This document shows, piece after piece, positions 7,676-13,956 of a DNA stretch of 49,937 nucleotides (the first letter of the stretch is position 1; each line of letters starts with the position of its first letter). Where the stretch lies: the IMG/VR virus record IMGVR_UViG_3300032020_000007, positions 1-49,937 of that record; one strand, 5' to 3'. The notes beneath the pieces were generated by a model. The model ran no database searches. It had not been told where the DNA came from and saw nothing but the letters and a program-made list of their open reading frames with translations. This DNA is from a virus. A program made the translations under genes and the position numbers.

Positions 7676-7806
7676 TTTATCAGTCTCCTCTTTTTACAGT
7701 ACCACCATCCCGCCAGCACCAAACCCGTTAATACTAAATCCTCAAGCGGAAGTCCCCAAAAATAATCACTTAATAGATAATACGCTGTCTGAATGGGGTT
7801 GTTCAT
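7672..7806 (-). CDS. Small membrane protein (44 aa)
   Basis: One transmembrane segment (LPLEDLVLTGLVLAGWWY) is followed by a Lys/Arg-rich end. It overlaps both neighbours by ATGA (7803-7806 and 7672-7675). Function is unknown. Confidence 0.55.
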   Translation of the reverse strand: MNNPIQTAYYLLSDYFWGLPLEDLVLTGLVLAGWWYCKKRRLIK

Positions 7807-7997
7807 TTTTCTCTTGGTAAAACACCTATTATTTTTTCATCCCCCACCAACCGAAACTTTGCAAAGGGATTCAGCCATAATTGTGTCTGTATATCGGGGC
7901 TAAAGTTAAAATAATCCAACAACTTCCCCAGCTTGCCTTTTTTAATGGTTTGCCAATGGATACCGTCAGGAGCAAACTCTACCTTTGCTTTTCCCAT
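7803..7997 (-). CDS. Hypothetical protein (64 aa)
   Basis: A strong GGAGGAGG stands directly before the ATG. The product is a compact basic protein with regular beta-like alternation (FAKFRLVGDEKIIGVL). It is not a recognised family. It overlaps the next gene by ATGA. Confidence 0.7.
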   Translation of the reverse strand: MGKAKVEFAPDGIHWQTIKKGKLGKLLDYFNFSPDIQTQLWLNPFAKFRLVGDEKIIGVLPREK

Positions 7998-8149
7998 ACC
8001 TCCTCCTTAAAATACTTACAGACAGATGTTTCGGGAACAAGTGTTTTACGTTTCCGCTTTTCGCAAATATGCCATTCACTTTTGAATGTTGGAGTAAAAA
8101 ATTTACACCAAAAACAACATTTAGCATTTTCTATGTTTGTTTTACTCAT
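7979..8149 (-). CDS. Small Cys-rich protein, putative zinc binder (56 aa)
   Basis: Starting at the ATG at 8149, which overlaps the methyltransferase stop by ATGA, gives a basic protein with CCFWC, a single Cys after a HI motif and a last Cys near VCKYF, a plausible zinc site. The longer frame to 8179 would overlap coding sequence. Function is unknown. Confidence 0.6.
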   Translation of the reverse strand: MSKTNIENAKCCFWCKFFTPTFKSEWHICEKRKRKTLVPETSVCKYFKEEVWEKQR

Positions 8150-8715
8150 TTTACAAATATCCAAAAGTAAGAATGACATTTTCTACTGTGTATTTGTCTT
8201 AAAGCAGGATTCCAAATACGTCTTTCATTTATCAAAACAAAAAGGTCTTTTGCGTAAAACCCCATAGTTTCCGCCCATTGCCAAACTAAACAATGGGTCA
8301 TTGTTGTTTTACTATCAGTATAGTCTTGACACTTGAATACAAGCACGCCTCCTTTTTTGAGAATACGATAAAATTCTCGCAACGAATCCTGATACATTGT
8401 TACTAAATCTTGAAATGAGCCAAACATTGTGAACCGCTTGGCCGATATATTCTGTAAAGTTTTTCCGTGAACACCAAAACAAAATGGAGGGTCAAACATA
8501 ATACTTTTAATACTACAATTTCCAAATGGTAAATTTCTACAATCCGCTTTTTCACAATCTTTTCTTTGCGGAAATATATCAAACTTGTATTTTGGCTCCA
8601 CCAAACCTTTGTAAAATGAGCCAGTAGAAAACGTAGAGTCAAGTTCAATTTCCCCGTGCAGGGTAATAATACTGCTAATAACCTCTTTATTTGAATATCC
8701 TATTGATTTTATCGT
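8146..8715 (-). CDS. Amino DNA methyltransferase (DPPF type) with ACG in the start position
   Basis: The catalytic motif DPPF is near residue 75, and the segment before it (FDIFPQ, then ADCRNLP) follows the pattern of phage DNA methyltransferases. The first canonical start in frame is a TTG at 8604, but the 37 codons upstream of it are also protein-like (LHGEIELDSTFSTGSFYKG) and match the usual beginning of this family. They begin at ACG (8715-8713), placed after GGGTGAAAAA exactly where two other genes here (10335-10499 and 11543-11737) have GGGTGAAAAA followed by ATG. Either ACG is used as a start, the codon is a mutated ATG, or a frameshift at the adjacent A run supplies the N-terminus. 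A C-terminal SAM motif I is not obvious, so activity is uncertain. Confidence 0.75.
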   Translation of the reverse strand, partial: TIKSIGYSNKEVISSIITLHGEIELDSTFSTGSFYKGLVEPKYKFDIFPQRKDCEKADCRNLPFGNCSIKSIMFDPPFCFGVHGKTLQNISAKRFTMFGSFQDLVTMYQDSLREFYRILKKGGVLVFKCQDYTDSKTTMTHCLVWQWAETMGFYAKDLFVLINERRIWNPALRQIHSRKCHSYFWIFVK

Positions 8716-8999
8716 TTTTTCACCCCACTTTTATCTAATCTTTTTTCATTTACAAAAGCAATAAGAACACGACTTGCAAATTTGCTTCCGACCCCCTCTA
8801 AAGCTAATCGTCTATGTATATTTGCCAAGTCCTTTGCGTTCATTTTTGTTCTCTTTATCCATTCCAGAACTGCATTAACCTGAAAGCATAGTTTTTCGGC
8901 CAAACTAACTGCCAGCAGCTCAATAAAATCATCACCTGTTGACTCTATCGTCAATTTTTTAGCAACTTTATTATAATGTTTTTGGTAGTAACCAGCCAT
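8709..8999 (-). CDS. Hypothetical protein (96 aa)
   Basis: A helical protein with hydrophobic helices in its middle (DDFIELLAVSLAEKLCF) and a basic end. It ends in GTG AAA AAA CGA TAA, overlapping the presumed start of the methyltransferase gene. The family is not recognised. Confidence 0.7.
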   Translation of the reverse strand: MAGYYQKHYNKVAKKLTIESTGDDFIELLAVSLAEKLCFQVNAVLEWIKRTKMNAKDLANIHRRLALEGVGSKFASRVLIAFVNEKRLDKSGVKKR

Positions 9000-9002
9000 T
9001 TT

Positions 9003-9308
9003 TCACAGCACCTTGTCTGCTATATCTTTTATTGCATTGTCCACACGTCTTTTCACTTCCGCCACACCATATTGCTGAACTCTTGCAAAAGCTCTATCCC
9101 GTGCTTGTTGCCTTGTTCCGCCCCAATCCCCAGTAGCCAGTATAAAACCGCTTACCAGCTCCGTTACACACCATCGTTTTGAACTATCTATGTTATTCCC
9201 TTCTTTGTCTATCCCCAAAGATAAGCCAAAAGGATTATCAAGAGCATACCCAAAGACCAGCGTTTTTACTCCTTCATTAGAACAGATATTAAAAGATATT
9301 TTTCTCAT
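9003..9308 (-). CDS. Hypothetical protein (101 aa)
   Basis: The first half is beta-like (SFNICSNEGVKTLVFGYAL) and the second half is helical and basic (ARDRAFARVQQYG). It lies between the ComM-like gene and 8709-8999 with one to three bases of spacing, so the genes form one operon. I do not recognise it. Confidence 0.7.
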   Translation of the reverse strand: MRKISFNICSNEGVKTLVFGYALDNPFGLSLGIDKEGNNIDSSKRWCVTELVSGFILATGDWGGTRQQARDRAFARVQQYGVAEVKRRVDNAIKDIADKVL

Positions 9309-9309
9309 A

Positions 9310-9801
9310 CTAACTCCTTGCCCGATAACTTATTGCTTCTGCTATATGTGCTGGTTCTATTTTGCCATTGTCCAGTTTTGCAATACTTTCGGCTATATCT
9401 ATCAATGTTACGACTTGGTCTGCTGTTAATCGTAATTCCCGCTGGGCTGCTTTTACTAACATCTGGCAAGCTTCATCAATACCCTTAAACTTAATCTGTT
9501 TGTTACTAATCCAACCCTCTATCCAAATACAATCCCTAAACTTTTCCCGCAATTTTAGCTGATGTTTTTCAATAGTCTGCGCAGAGCAATCACACTTTCT
9601 GACATCACTGCCAAAAAACCCACAAGGACAGGGCTGCTCTATGAATCTATGAGGAGAACCTTCATAATCAAGAAACTTCAGAAACAGTTTATCACCCGTT
9701 ACCACCACAAGGGGCTTATTTGCTGCTTGTGCCACAATCCACGCACGCTCCACATTTGCTGGCAATTCTACATCAAGATACTTGCTTTCATATAGTTTCA
9801 T
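9310..9801 (-). CDS. ComM/YifB (Mg-chelatase-like) C-terminal region protein without P-loop
   Basis: The middle of this 163-residue protein carries CPCGFFGS and CDCSAQTIEKHQ (Cys58, 60, 70, 72), the signature that follows the ATPase core in ComM/YifB. Its last 45 residues match the Mg-chelatase C-terminal helical domain (LTADQVVTLIDIAESIAKLD, then HIAEAISYR). The Walker A and B motifs of the AAA+ core are absent, and the N-terminal 45 residues are unrelated or reduced. ComM is a branch-migration helicase; this form could act as a partner or a competitor of the host enzyme. The family link is seen in the motifs, the role is inference. Confidence 0.75.
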   Translation of the reverse strand: MKLYESKYLDVELPANVERAWIVAQAANKPLVVVTGDKLFLKFLDYEGSPHRFIEQPCPCGFFGSDVRKCDCSAQTIEKHQLKLREKFRDCIWIEGWISNKQIKFKGIDEACQMLVKAAQRELRLTADQVVTLIDIAESIAKLDNGKIEPAHIAEAISYRARS

Positions 9802-9979
9802 AAAATCCCCTTTTTACATCTTGTTGTAAATACTCCTCACATTTTTTAGGGTAAAATCCTGCTTCATCACAAGCCAAGCACCACGTTTTGTGGCGTATTC
9901 TGCCATTTTTAGTCTTATAAACAGAATAAAATCTGCGCTCTTTGCTACCAATAGTAGTTTTGCAGTTACAACACTTCAT
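9788..9979 (-). CDS. Small zinc-ribbon protein (63 aa)
   Basis: The Cys pattern (CCNCK at the N-terminus, CLAC about 30 residues later) is a four-Cys zinc ribbon. It overlaps the ComM-like gene by 14 bases. Similar small ribbons are scattered through this arm. The partner is unknown. Confidence 0.7.
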   Translation of the reverse strand: MKCCNCKTTIGSKERRFYSVYKTKNGRIRHKTWCLACDEAGFYPKKCEEYLQQDVKRGFYETI

Positions 9980-9987
9980 CTAATCTT

Positions 9988-10128
9988 TTATAAACTATCA
10001 GTCAACTTCGTGAACTCATCAACAGACAGTTTGCACTCCATCATTAACTGAATCAGATAATCAATGAAGAGACCATAAGTTTCAGTTAGATATTTAAGAC
10101 GTTTTTTTGTCATTTGTTTTGCGCTCAT
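9988..10128 (-). CDS. Small hypothetical protein (46 aa)
   Basis: Reading from the ATG at 10128 gives 46 residues, helical, with a basic start (KKRLKYL) and an acidic end. AAAGGG lies six bases upstream of the ATG. The start lies inside the end of the gene at 10094-10324 (35-base overlap). Function is unknown. Confidence 0.5.
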   Translation of the reverse strand: MSAKQMTKKRLKYLTETYGLFIDYLIQLMMECKLSVDEFTKLTDSL

Positions 10129-10324
10129 TTTTTACCCTTTCAGTGGTTGCGCAGGATTGACGAAATTTGTGCCGAGTTTCTCGTAAACACTTTTTGCAAT
10201 AATAAAATGGATGTGGTAATCCACGTTTGTCAATAATCCAAAGCAAGTCCTCACATTGTTTGCCTATCAGTTTGAATTGTTTACCACAATCCTTGCAACG
10301 AATTTTTACATCCCAGGTTTGCAT
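10094..10324 (-). CDS. Zinc-ribbon protein (76 aa)
   Basis: Two CxxC pairs (CKDC near residue 10, CKKC near residue 43) separated by about 30 residues form a typical zinc ribbon, followed by a basic tail. Function is unknown; such proteins often bind nucleic acids or partner proteins. Confidence 0.7.
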   Translation of the reverse strand: MQTWDVKIRCKDCGKQFKLIGKQCEDLLWIIDKRGLPHPFYYCKKCLRETRHKFRQSCATTERVKNERKTNDKKTS

Positions 10325-10334
10325 TTTTTGCCAC

Positions 10335-10499
10335 TCAAAGTATTGTCTTTGTTAAACTGTCAACAATTTCAACATCATCGTAAATTTCCAGATTAAGGTA
10401 ACCCTCTAAAAGCAAATCCGCTTCTATAAAATTATCAGTCGTTTCTATCGTCCACGAGTGCCCCCTTTGACTCACTTGTATTTGGTATCGTTTGCTCAT
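10335..10499 (-). CDS. Small hypothetical protein (54 aa)
   Basis: The ATG at 10499 follows AAGGGTGAAAAA, one of the recurrent start contexts in this arm. The product has a beta-like N-terminus (RYQIQVSQRGHSWTIE) and an acidic second half. It is too short for most gene callers. Function is unknown. Confidence 0.55.
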   Translation of the reverse strand: MSKRYQIQVSQRGHSWTIETTDNFIEADLLLEGYLNLEIYDDVEIVDSLTKTIL

Positions 10500-10503
10500 T
10501 TTT

Positions 10504-10701
10504 TCACCCTTTTAGAAGTATTGCCTCTATCAAACTATCTGCCATCATTTGCAGCTCAAACATCAATTCATCTTGGTCTGGCCGACTTAATTTAGCTGCT
10601 ATCTCAAGTTGCTGCCGATTTACCTCTTGTCTGCGGCGCAGTTCTTTTAAGTCATAATGTAGCAGGAACGCTATCCAGTTTTGATTAGCCAATTTCAGCA
10701 T
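10504..10701 (-). CDS. Hypothetical helical protein (65 aa)
   Basis: GAGGG precedes the ATG by five bases. The product is amphipathic and helical with a basic centre (LKELRRRQEVNRQQ). Function is unknown. Confidence 0.65.
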   Translation of the reverse strand: MLKLANQNWIAFLLHYDLKELRRRQEVNRQQLEIAAKLSRPDQDELMFELQMMADSLIEAILLKG

Positions 10702-10710
10702 AAATTCCCT

Positions 10711-10764
10711 CTACCACAGAATCAACGTTATCATAATAAACAGATACCAGATTTCTTTGTTCAT
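10711..10764 (-). CDS. Membrane micropeptide (17 aa)
   Basis: AAGGA with ideal spacing precedes an ATG followed by 16 further codons, nearly all hydrophobic (WYLFIMITLILW). It stops just before the Shine-Dalgarno sequence of the next gene. It could be a leader peptide for that gene or a true membrane peptide; the sequence cannot decide. Confidence 0.35.
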   Translation of the reverse strand: MNKEIWYLFIMITLILW

Positions 10765-10821
10765 TTTATTTCCTTCTTATACAAAGTATAACACATTTTT
10801 TGCCAAATGCAAATTTATTTC

Positions 10822-11079
10822 TTATAATTCCAGTTTTCCGTTTTTTATTCCCCTGCGATTTGCTAAAATTTGATTTGCTCTTTCCTGTATTTTGTTATCA
10901 GCAACCTTGCCAAGTTCCTGATAGATTTCCGATACAGGCCAATCAATTCTGCAACTTGAATTGATTAAGTGCCACTGAAAGGCTATAAGATTGGCATACA
11001 TAAATCGCAGCGCATCCCCTTCGGCCTTGCTACAACCAACACGCTTTAATTCTTTTCTGGCTTCTTTAATGTCTCTCAT
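10822..11079 (-). CDS. Hypothetical helical protein (85 aa)
   Basis: A charged helical protein (KEARKELKRVGCSKAEGDAL at the start, a basic end with ANRRGIKNGK). The family is not recognised. A 7-bp hairpin (11089-11116) lies just upstream of its start. Confidence 0.7.
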   Translation of the reverse strand: MRDIKEARKELKRVGCSKAEGDALRFMYANLIAFQWHLINSSCRIDWPVSEIYQELGKVADNKIQERANQILANRRGIKNGKLEL

Positions 11080-11357
11080 ATAATTCCCGCCGGTTTTTGT
11101 TTACCCCAGAACCGGCAAAACTGGTTTAGGAGGAGTGAAAAATGAAACGATTATCTACTAATTGTTATAATCCCTAAAATCGGGAGCAAGAATACCATAC
11201 CCGCCCCAATCTTTGTGAATTTCTGCTGTTTTCGATTCCTTTTCAGACAGTTTAACCTGAACTGGCAAGGGCGGCCAAACATCACCACTTTAATTTAAGC
11301 CCCGCTATCGGAGTTGAACCGATGAGCCGTGCGGGGCTAATAATGGTTGGCTGTTGG
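11080..11357. other. Mostly non-coding stretch with hairpin, micro-ORFs and tRNA-like minihelix
   Basis: A GCCGGTT/AACCGGC hairpin lies at 11089-11116. On the plus strand a perfect AGGAGG (11129-11134) precedes a twelve-codon frame (11142-11177) running against all neighbouring genes. On the minus strand a 43-residue frame (11151-11282) with a hydrophobic end lacks a ribosome binding site. The minihelix at 11298-11338 is listed separately. I see no convincing larger gene. Confidence 0.5.
11298..11338 (-). ncRNA. tRNA-like minihelix (acceptor plus T-arm only)
   Basis: On the minus strand AGCCCCGC pairs perfectly over eight bases with GCGGGGCT. Between them lie a seven-base linker and a canonical T-arm, ATCGGTTCAACTCCGAT, with the usual TTCAACT loop. 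D-arm and anticodon arm are missing, so it cannot be a decoding tRNA. It resembles the acceptor/T half of a tRNA folded on itself. It may be a tRNA remnant, a processing signal or a mimic. Confidence 0.45.
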
Positions 11358-11459
11358 CTAATTTACTTTTACAAAGACTTTAGTGAGTTTCTCGGCAGGG
11401 GCAGAACGTATTATCTTTTTGGCCCATTCAATCTGTTTTTTTGTCGGTTTACGTTTCAT
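11358..11459 (-). CDS. Small basic protein (33 aa)
   Basis: The product has a basic helical start (KRKPTKKQIEWAKKIIR) and ends VFVKVN. A GAGAGAG stretch lies upstream of the ATG. Too short for most gene callers. Function is unknown. Confidence 0.4.
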   Translation of the reverse strand: MKRKPTKKQIEWAKKIIRSAPAEKLTKVFVKVN

Positions 11460-11542
11460 TTTTCTACTCTCTCAATCTAAAACTCTGTTTTGGTTTAGCA
11501 TACGGCCTGACCCATTATTCCTTTAATAGGCTCGGCTGTCGG

Positions 11543-11737
11543 CTATTGGTTTGATGTTAGATGTTTCAGCACCAAGTCACCTTCAAAAAATTTGCAGGTT
11601 TGACAGTATTTTTTGTTTTTCGGAAATTCTTTGCCAGTCTTTGTGCAGCTCAATATATTCCCATAACCTTTGTCAGTCCATTTAGCATTTTCACATTCTA
11701 AATAATTTTGGTTTATTTGCATAATTTCACGACTCAT
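11543..11737 (-). CDS. Small Cys-rich protein, putative zinc binder (64 aa)
   Basis: The ATG at 11737 follows GAAGGGTGAAAAA and is preferred over the open frame to 11761. Cys residues in LECENA, LSCTK and CQTCKFF give a four-Cys site. Function is unknown. Confidence 0.65.
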   Translation of the reverse strand: MSREIMQINQNYLECENAKWTDKGYGNILSCTKTGKEFPKNKKYCQTCKFFEGDLVLKHLTSNQ

Positions 11738-11748
11738 TTTTTCACCCT

Positions 11749-11817
11749 TCAACTTAAACAAGTCAAAACCACATAAACTAATAACAACAAGACAACTTCA
11801 ATTTCTGTTAATCCCAT
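11749..11817 (-). CDS. Membrane micropeptide (22 aa)
   Basis: AAGGGG precedes an ATG seven bases on; the peptide is one hydrophobic segment (IEVVLLLLVYVVLTCL). The stop lies a few bases before the ribosome binding site of the next gene, so it could also act as a translated leader. Function is unknown. Confidence 0.4.
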   Translation of the reverse strand: MGLTEIEVVLLLLVYVVLTCLS

Positions 11818-11992
11818 CTTTCACCCCTTCCTGCTAACCACTATTTACTTGTAAAAGAACTACTCAAAACTCTACTTAAATTATACCACAGCTAATACGA
11901 AATGCAAATATATTCTTAAAAATTTATTGAAGATTGTTATAACCTCTTGAGCCGCCGCCTCTTATGATTATTATTATTAAGCTGATTATACC

Positions 11993-12121
11993 CTATAATA
12001 GGGATGTATCCTTCTCTATATACAAAATTGCTTTCAAGAGTCTATTCTTATCATCATTAGACACAGATGGGAAGACTCTGCCTTTAGGAACGTATGGCTC
12101 TTTTATCCTTGCTTTTGTCAT
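11993..12121 (-). CDS. Possible small protein (42 aa)
   Basis: From the ATG at 12121 the minus strand gives a normal-looking, basic protein (TKARIKEPYVPKGRVFPSV) ending DTSLL. It has no clear ribosome binding site. A longer plus-strand frame covers the same bases but runs against the local gene direction and has poorer composition. Function is unknown. Confidence 0.35.
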   Translation of the reverse strand: MTKARIKEPYVPKGRVFPSVSNDDKNRLLKAILYIEKDTSLL

Positions 12122-12186
12122 TGTTCGCCGTAAAAGTAGAGAGGTTAATATCACTTACTACGACACTCGCCAGGGTTTTGTTCATT

Positions 12187-12221
12187 AACAGGGATGTTAT
12201 CCCAAACAGGGATGTTATCCC
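12187..12221. repeat. Tandem 18-bp repeat with inverted core
   Basis: AACAGGGATGTTATCCC occurs twice in a row (12187-12203 and 12205-12221) and once more at 48271-48287. Each unit contains the inverted repeat GGGAT-GTT-ATCCC. A shortened relative (ATAGGGATGTATCC) lies near 11998. On the minus strand the units translate as WDNIPV, the same peptide that ends the zinc protein at 48256-48462, so this may be a relic of such a gene or a protein-binding site. Confidence 0.7.
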
Positions 12222-12241
12222 ACGGTGGTATCCTGTCCCTC

Positions 12242-12265
12242 ACCTACCGGCGACCCCCGGTAGGT
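12242..12265. other. Perfect 9-bp GC-rich hairpin
   Basis: ACCTACCGG and CCGGTAGGT flank a six-base loop. There is no U tract on either strand, so it is not a standard terminator. It lies just beside the 18-bp tandem repeats in an otherwise gene-poor segment (12122-12331). Confidence 0.6.
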
Positions 12266-12331
12266 AGGCCCGAAGTAAGAAAGGATAGTGGGGGTGGTAA
12301 TATCCCGCTAAATTTCCACATATTTTCCCCA

Positions 12332-12430
12332 TTATTTTCTCAAATAAGCAAATATCAGTATCAACACATCCGAATATAAACATCCCATTAAGAACCAAAA
12401 GGCACTTTTATATCTATTCCAGTCTATCAT
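12332..12430 (-). CDS. Small membrane protein (32 aa)
   Basis: AAAGGA precedes the ATG by four bases. A hydrophobic segment (FWFLMGCLYSDVLILIFAYL) follows a short charged start and ends with RK. Function is unknown. An even shorter upstream frame overlaps its ATG but has no ribosome binding site. Confidence 0.45.
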   Translation of the reverse strand: MIDWNRYKSAFWFLMGCLYSDVLILIFAYLRK

Positions 12431-12541
12431 AACTTCCTTTCTTTAAGTGCGGCGGAGGTCTGGCCGACACTTTGTCTTGTTATAACTGCTCTTATCACAG
12501 CAAAAACACACATTCAAAAGCCCAAAAGAGGCGGCCCGACC

Positions 12542-12688
12542 CTATCCCACCAAAAACAGCCGTATCATCATAATCACCATTGTTATTACGACTACCATCA
12601 AACACCATTCTTCCCATCCCTGAAGACCTTGTTCTTCATACCACTTTACAAGTTTATCCCAATTAGACCCCCTTTTTATTCTTCTCAT
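12542..12688 (-). CDS. Small membrane protein (48 aa)
   Basis: A basic and aromatic N-terminal half (RRIKRGSNWDKLVKWYEEQG) is followed by a C-terminal membrane span rich in Val, Ile and Met. AGGA stands eight bases upstream. About 65 bases further upstream, TTGATT-17-GATAAC on the minus strand resembles a sigma-70 promoter (12753-12781), with low certainty. Confidence 0.45.
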   Translation of the reverse strand: MRRIKRGSNWDKLVKWYEEQGLQGWEEWCLMVVVITMVIMMIRLFLVG

Positions 12689-12846
12689 AAGTAGATTCCT
12701 TATTATTTGATAAATTTTGCAGTATTTTTAGAAATTCTTTAGCAGTTTTTTAGTTATCCTATTTGATATACTAAAAATCAATTTGGTAGATTATTCAGCA
12801 TAGAACTTTATTATTATGGGGCGTGAAATTAAAGTATCCCACTTTT

Positions 12847-13197
12847 TCAAAAATACACTAAAAGTGTCGGTTTTTTGGCTATTTTTGCCTTATTTATGGA
12901 ATCTTGTGTCCCCTTTGACTTACCGTCCCAAAAAGCCACAACCATATCACAGGCATCAATTATGGTTTGATTTCTTGCAAACCCTGCCGACTTCCCTAAA
13001 TTGTCCCAGTCTGGTTTGAATACAGTAAGAGCAGCACCCCAATTTGCGGCATAATTCTCCGCAAGGTGGTCTGCCCCCCTTGCCCCGCCAGAGATTATCT
13101 CTACTTCATCAGCTTGGGCACATCTAATCATATTCAAATAAGTGGCCATTAGTTCATAATCATTAAAAGTTCTTGACCCTATTACAGCTATCCGCAT
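12847..13197 (-). CDS. SLOG-family (DprA/YspA-like, DUF2493) protein
   Basis: The motifs of the SLOG Rossmann fold are clear: a beta-loop start MRIAVIGSRTF, the glycine-rich loop ISGGARGADHLAE, then FARNQTII and AFWDGKSKGT near the end. This superfamily binds nucleotides or their derivatives. In phages it is common and of uncertain role; nucleotide sensing or sequestration are candidates. The ATG at 13197 has AAGGAG seven bases upstream. It follows the nuclease-like gene 13215-13874 by 17 bases. Confidence 0.85.
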   Translation of the reverse strand: MRIAVIGSRTFNDYELMATYLNMIRCAQADEVEIISGGARGADHLAENYAANWGAALTVFKPDWDNLGKSAGFARNQTIIDACDMVVAFWDGKSKGTQDSINKAKIAKKPTLLVYF

Positions 13198-13214
13198 TTG
13201 ATTTCTCCTTATGT

Positions 13215-13874
13215 TTATGAATTTACACACCTTTGATAGTATTTTTTGGATGTGGCCAAACTATAACCACTGTTCAAACAACTGTGTATTAGCATAAAAT
13301 CTAATTTGCCATAATATGCGAGTAAGTTTTTTATTGCTTGCATATAGATTTTAGCAAAACCATCTCTGTTCCCAGTTGTAATACCACCACGAAAATTATT
13401 TTTTTCGTTTTTATAAGCCCAATAATAAATCATTCCTTTACTATAATAAATAGATTGCCAAAAATGCGGACATAGTAATCCTTTTTCATTATCACCCAAT
13501 AATTCTAATTCATCATCTTTGCCTGTATAACTAAATATCTTTCGTTCCTCTGGTAAATAATCTAAAATAGATTCATAAGAACAAACTTTTTTTGGTTTGT
13601 TATTGATTATACCAATAACTGGAATCCCTTTTCCTTGCGCATTACTAATTTGTTTAATAAGCGCTTTATAATTTTTTAACTTAAACTCAAGACACAAATA
13701 CTCCAAATTTTTCACATCTAATAAAAGCATATCTATTTGATTGTTGCTGAAATAATCTATTGGAACTTCTGGCACAAAAACAACATTCTCTTTTTTAGTT
13801 CCAATAAATATACCCGCAATCAATTTTGATACTTCATCACAAAAATCTGCTTCACTTTTCATTTTGTTGAACAT
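13215..13874 (-). CDS. Hypothetical protein with PD-(D/E)XK-like motif (219 aa)
   Basis: Near residues 40-70 the order QIDMLLLD ... LCLEFKLKN matches the D-x(n)-E-x-K core of PD-(D/E)XK nucleases, with a preceding Glu (PEVPIDYF) and a following Lys/Gln helix. The rest is not recognised. It could be an orphan nuclease or an inactivated relative. It is more AT-rich than its neighbours, which may mean recent transfer. It is paired with the SLOG gene. Confidence 0.6.
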   Translation of the reverse strand: MFNKMKSEADFCDEVSKLIAGIFIGTKKENVVFVPEVPIDYFSNNQIDMLLLDVKNLEYLCLEFKLKNYKALIKQISNAQGKGIPVIGIINNKPKKVCSYESILDYLPEERKIFSYTGKDDELELLGDNEKGLLCPHFWQSIYYSKGMIYYWAYKNEKNNFRGGITTGNRDGFAKIYMQAIKNLLAYYGKLDFMLIHSCLNSGYSLATSKKYYQRCVNS

Positions 13875-13956
13875 TTTTACTTCTTATTTTGCTATAATCC
13901 CTTGTCTAATAAGTGGTTAGATAGACATTTTCGGTTACATTACTTGCCACTTATTT

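Noticed and set aside
8709-8999. Programmed -1 frameshift fusing 8709-8999 with the methyltransferase
   Set aside because: Not excluded, but the match of GGGTGAAAAA-ACG to the usual start context and the family's normal N-terminus makes an altered start codon the simpler reading.
11964-12188. Plus-strand 74-codon frame
   Set aside because: It has no ribosome binding site, an Ile-rich artificial start, runs against the local gene direction and overlaps a better minus-strand frame.
12187-12221. Homing-site resemblance of the 17-bp repeat (shares GGGATAACA with the I-SceI site)
   Set aside because: Only nine of eighteen bases agree and no I-SceI-like gene is present outside the methyltransferase intein.
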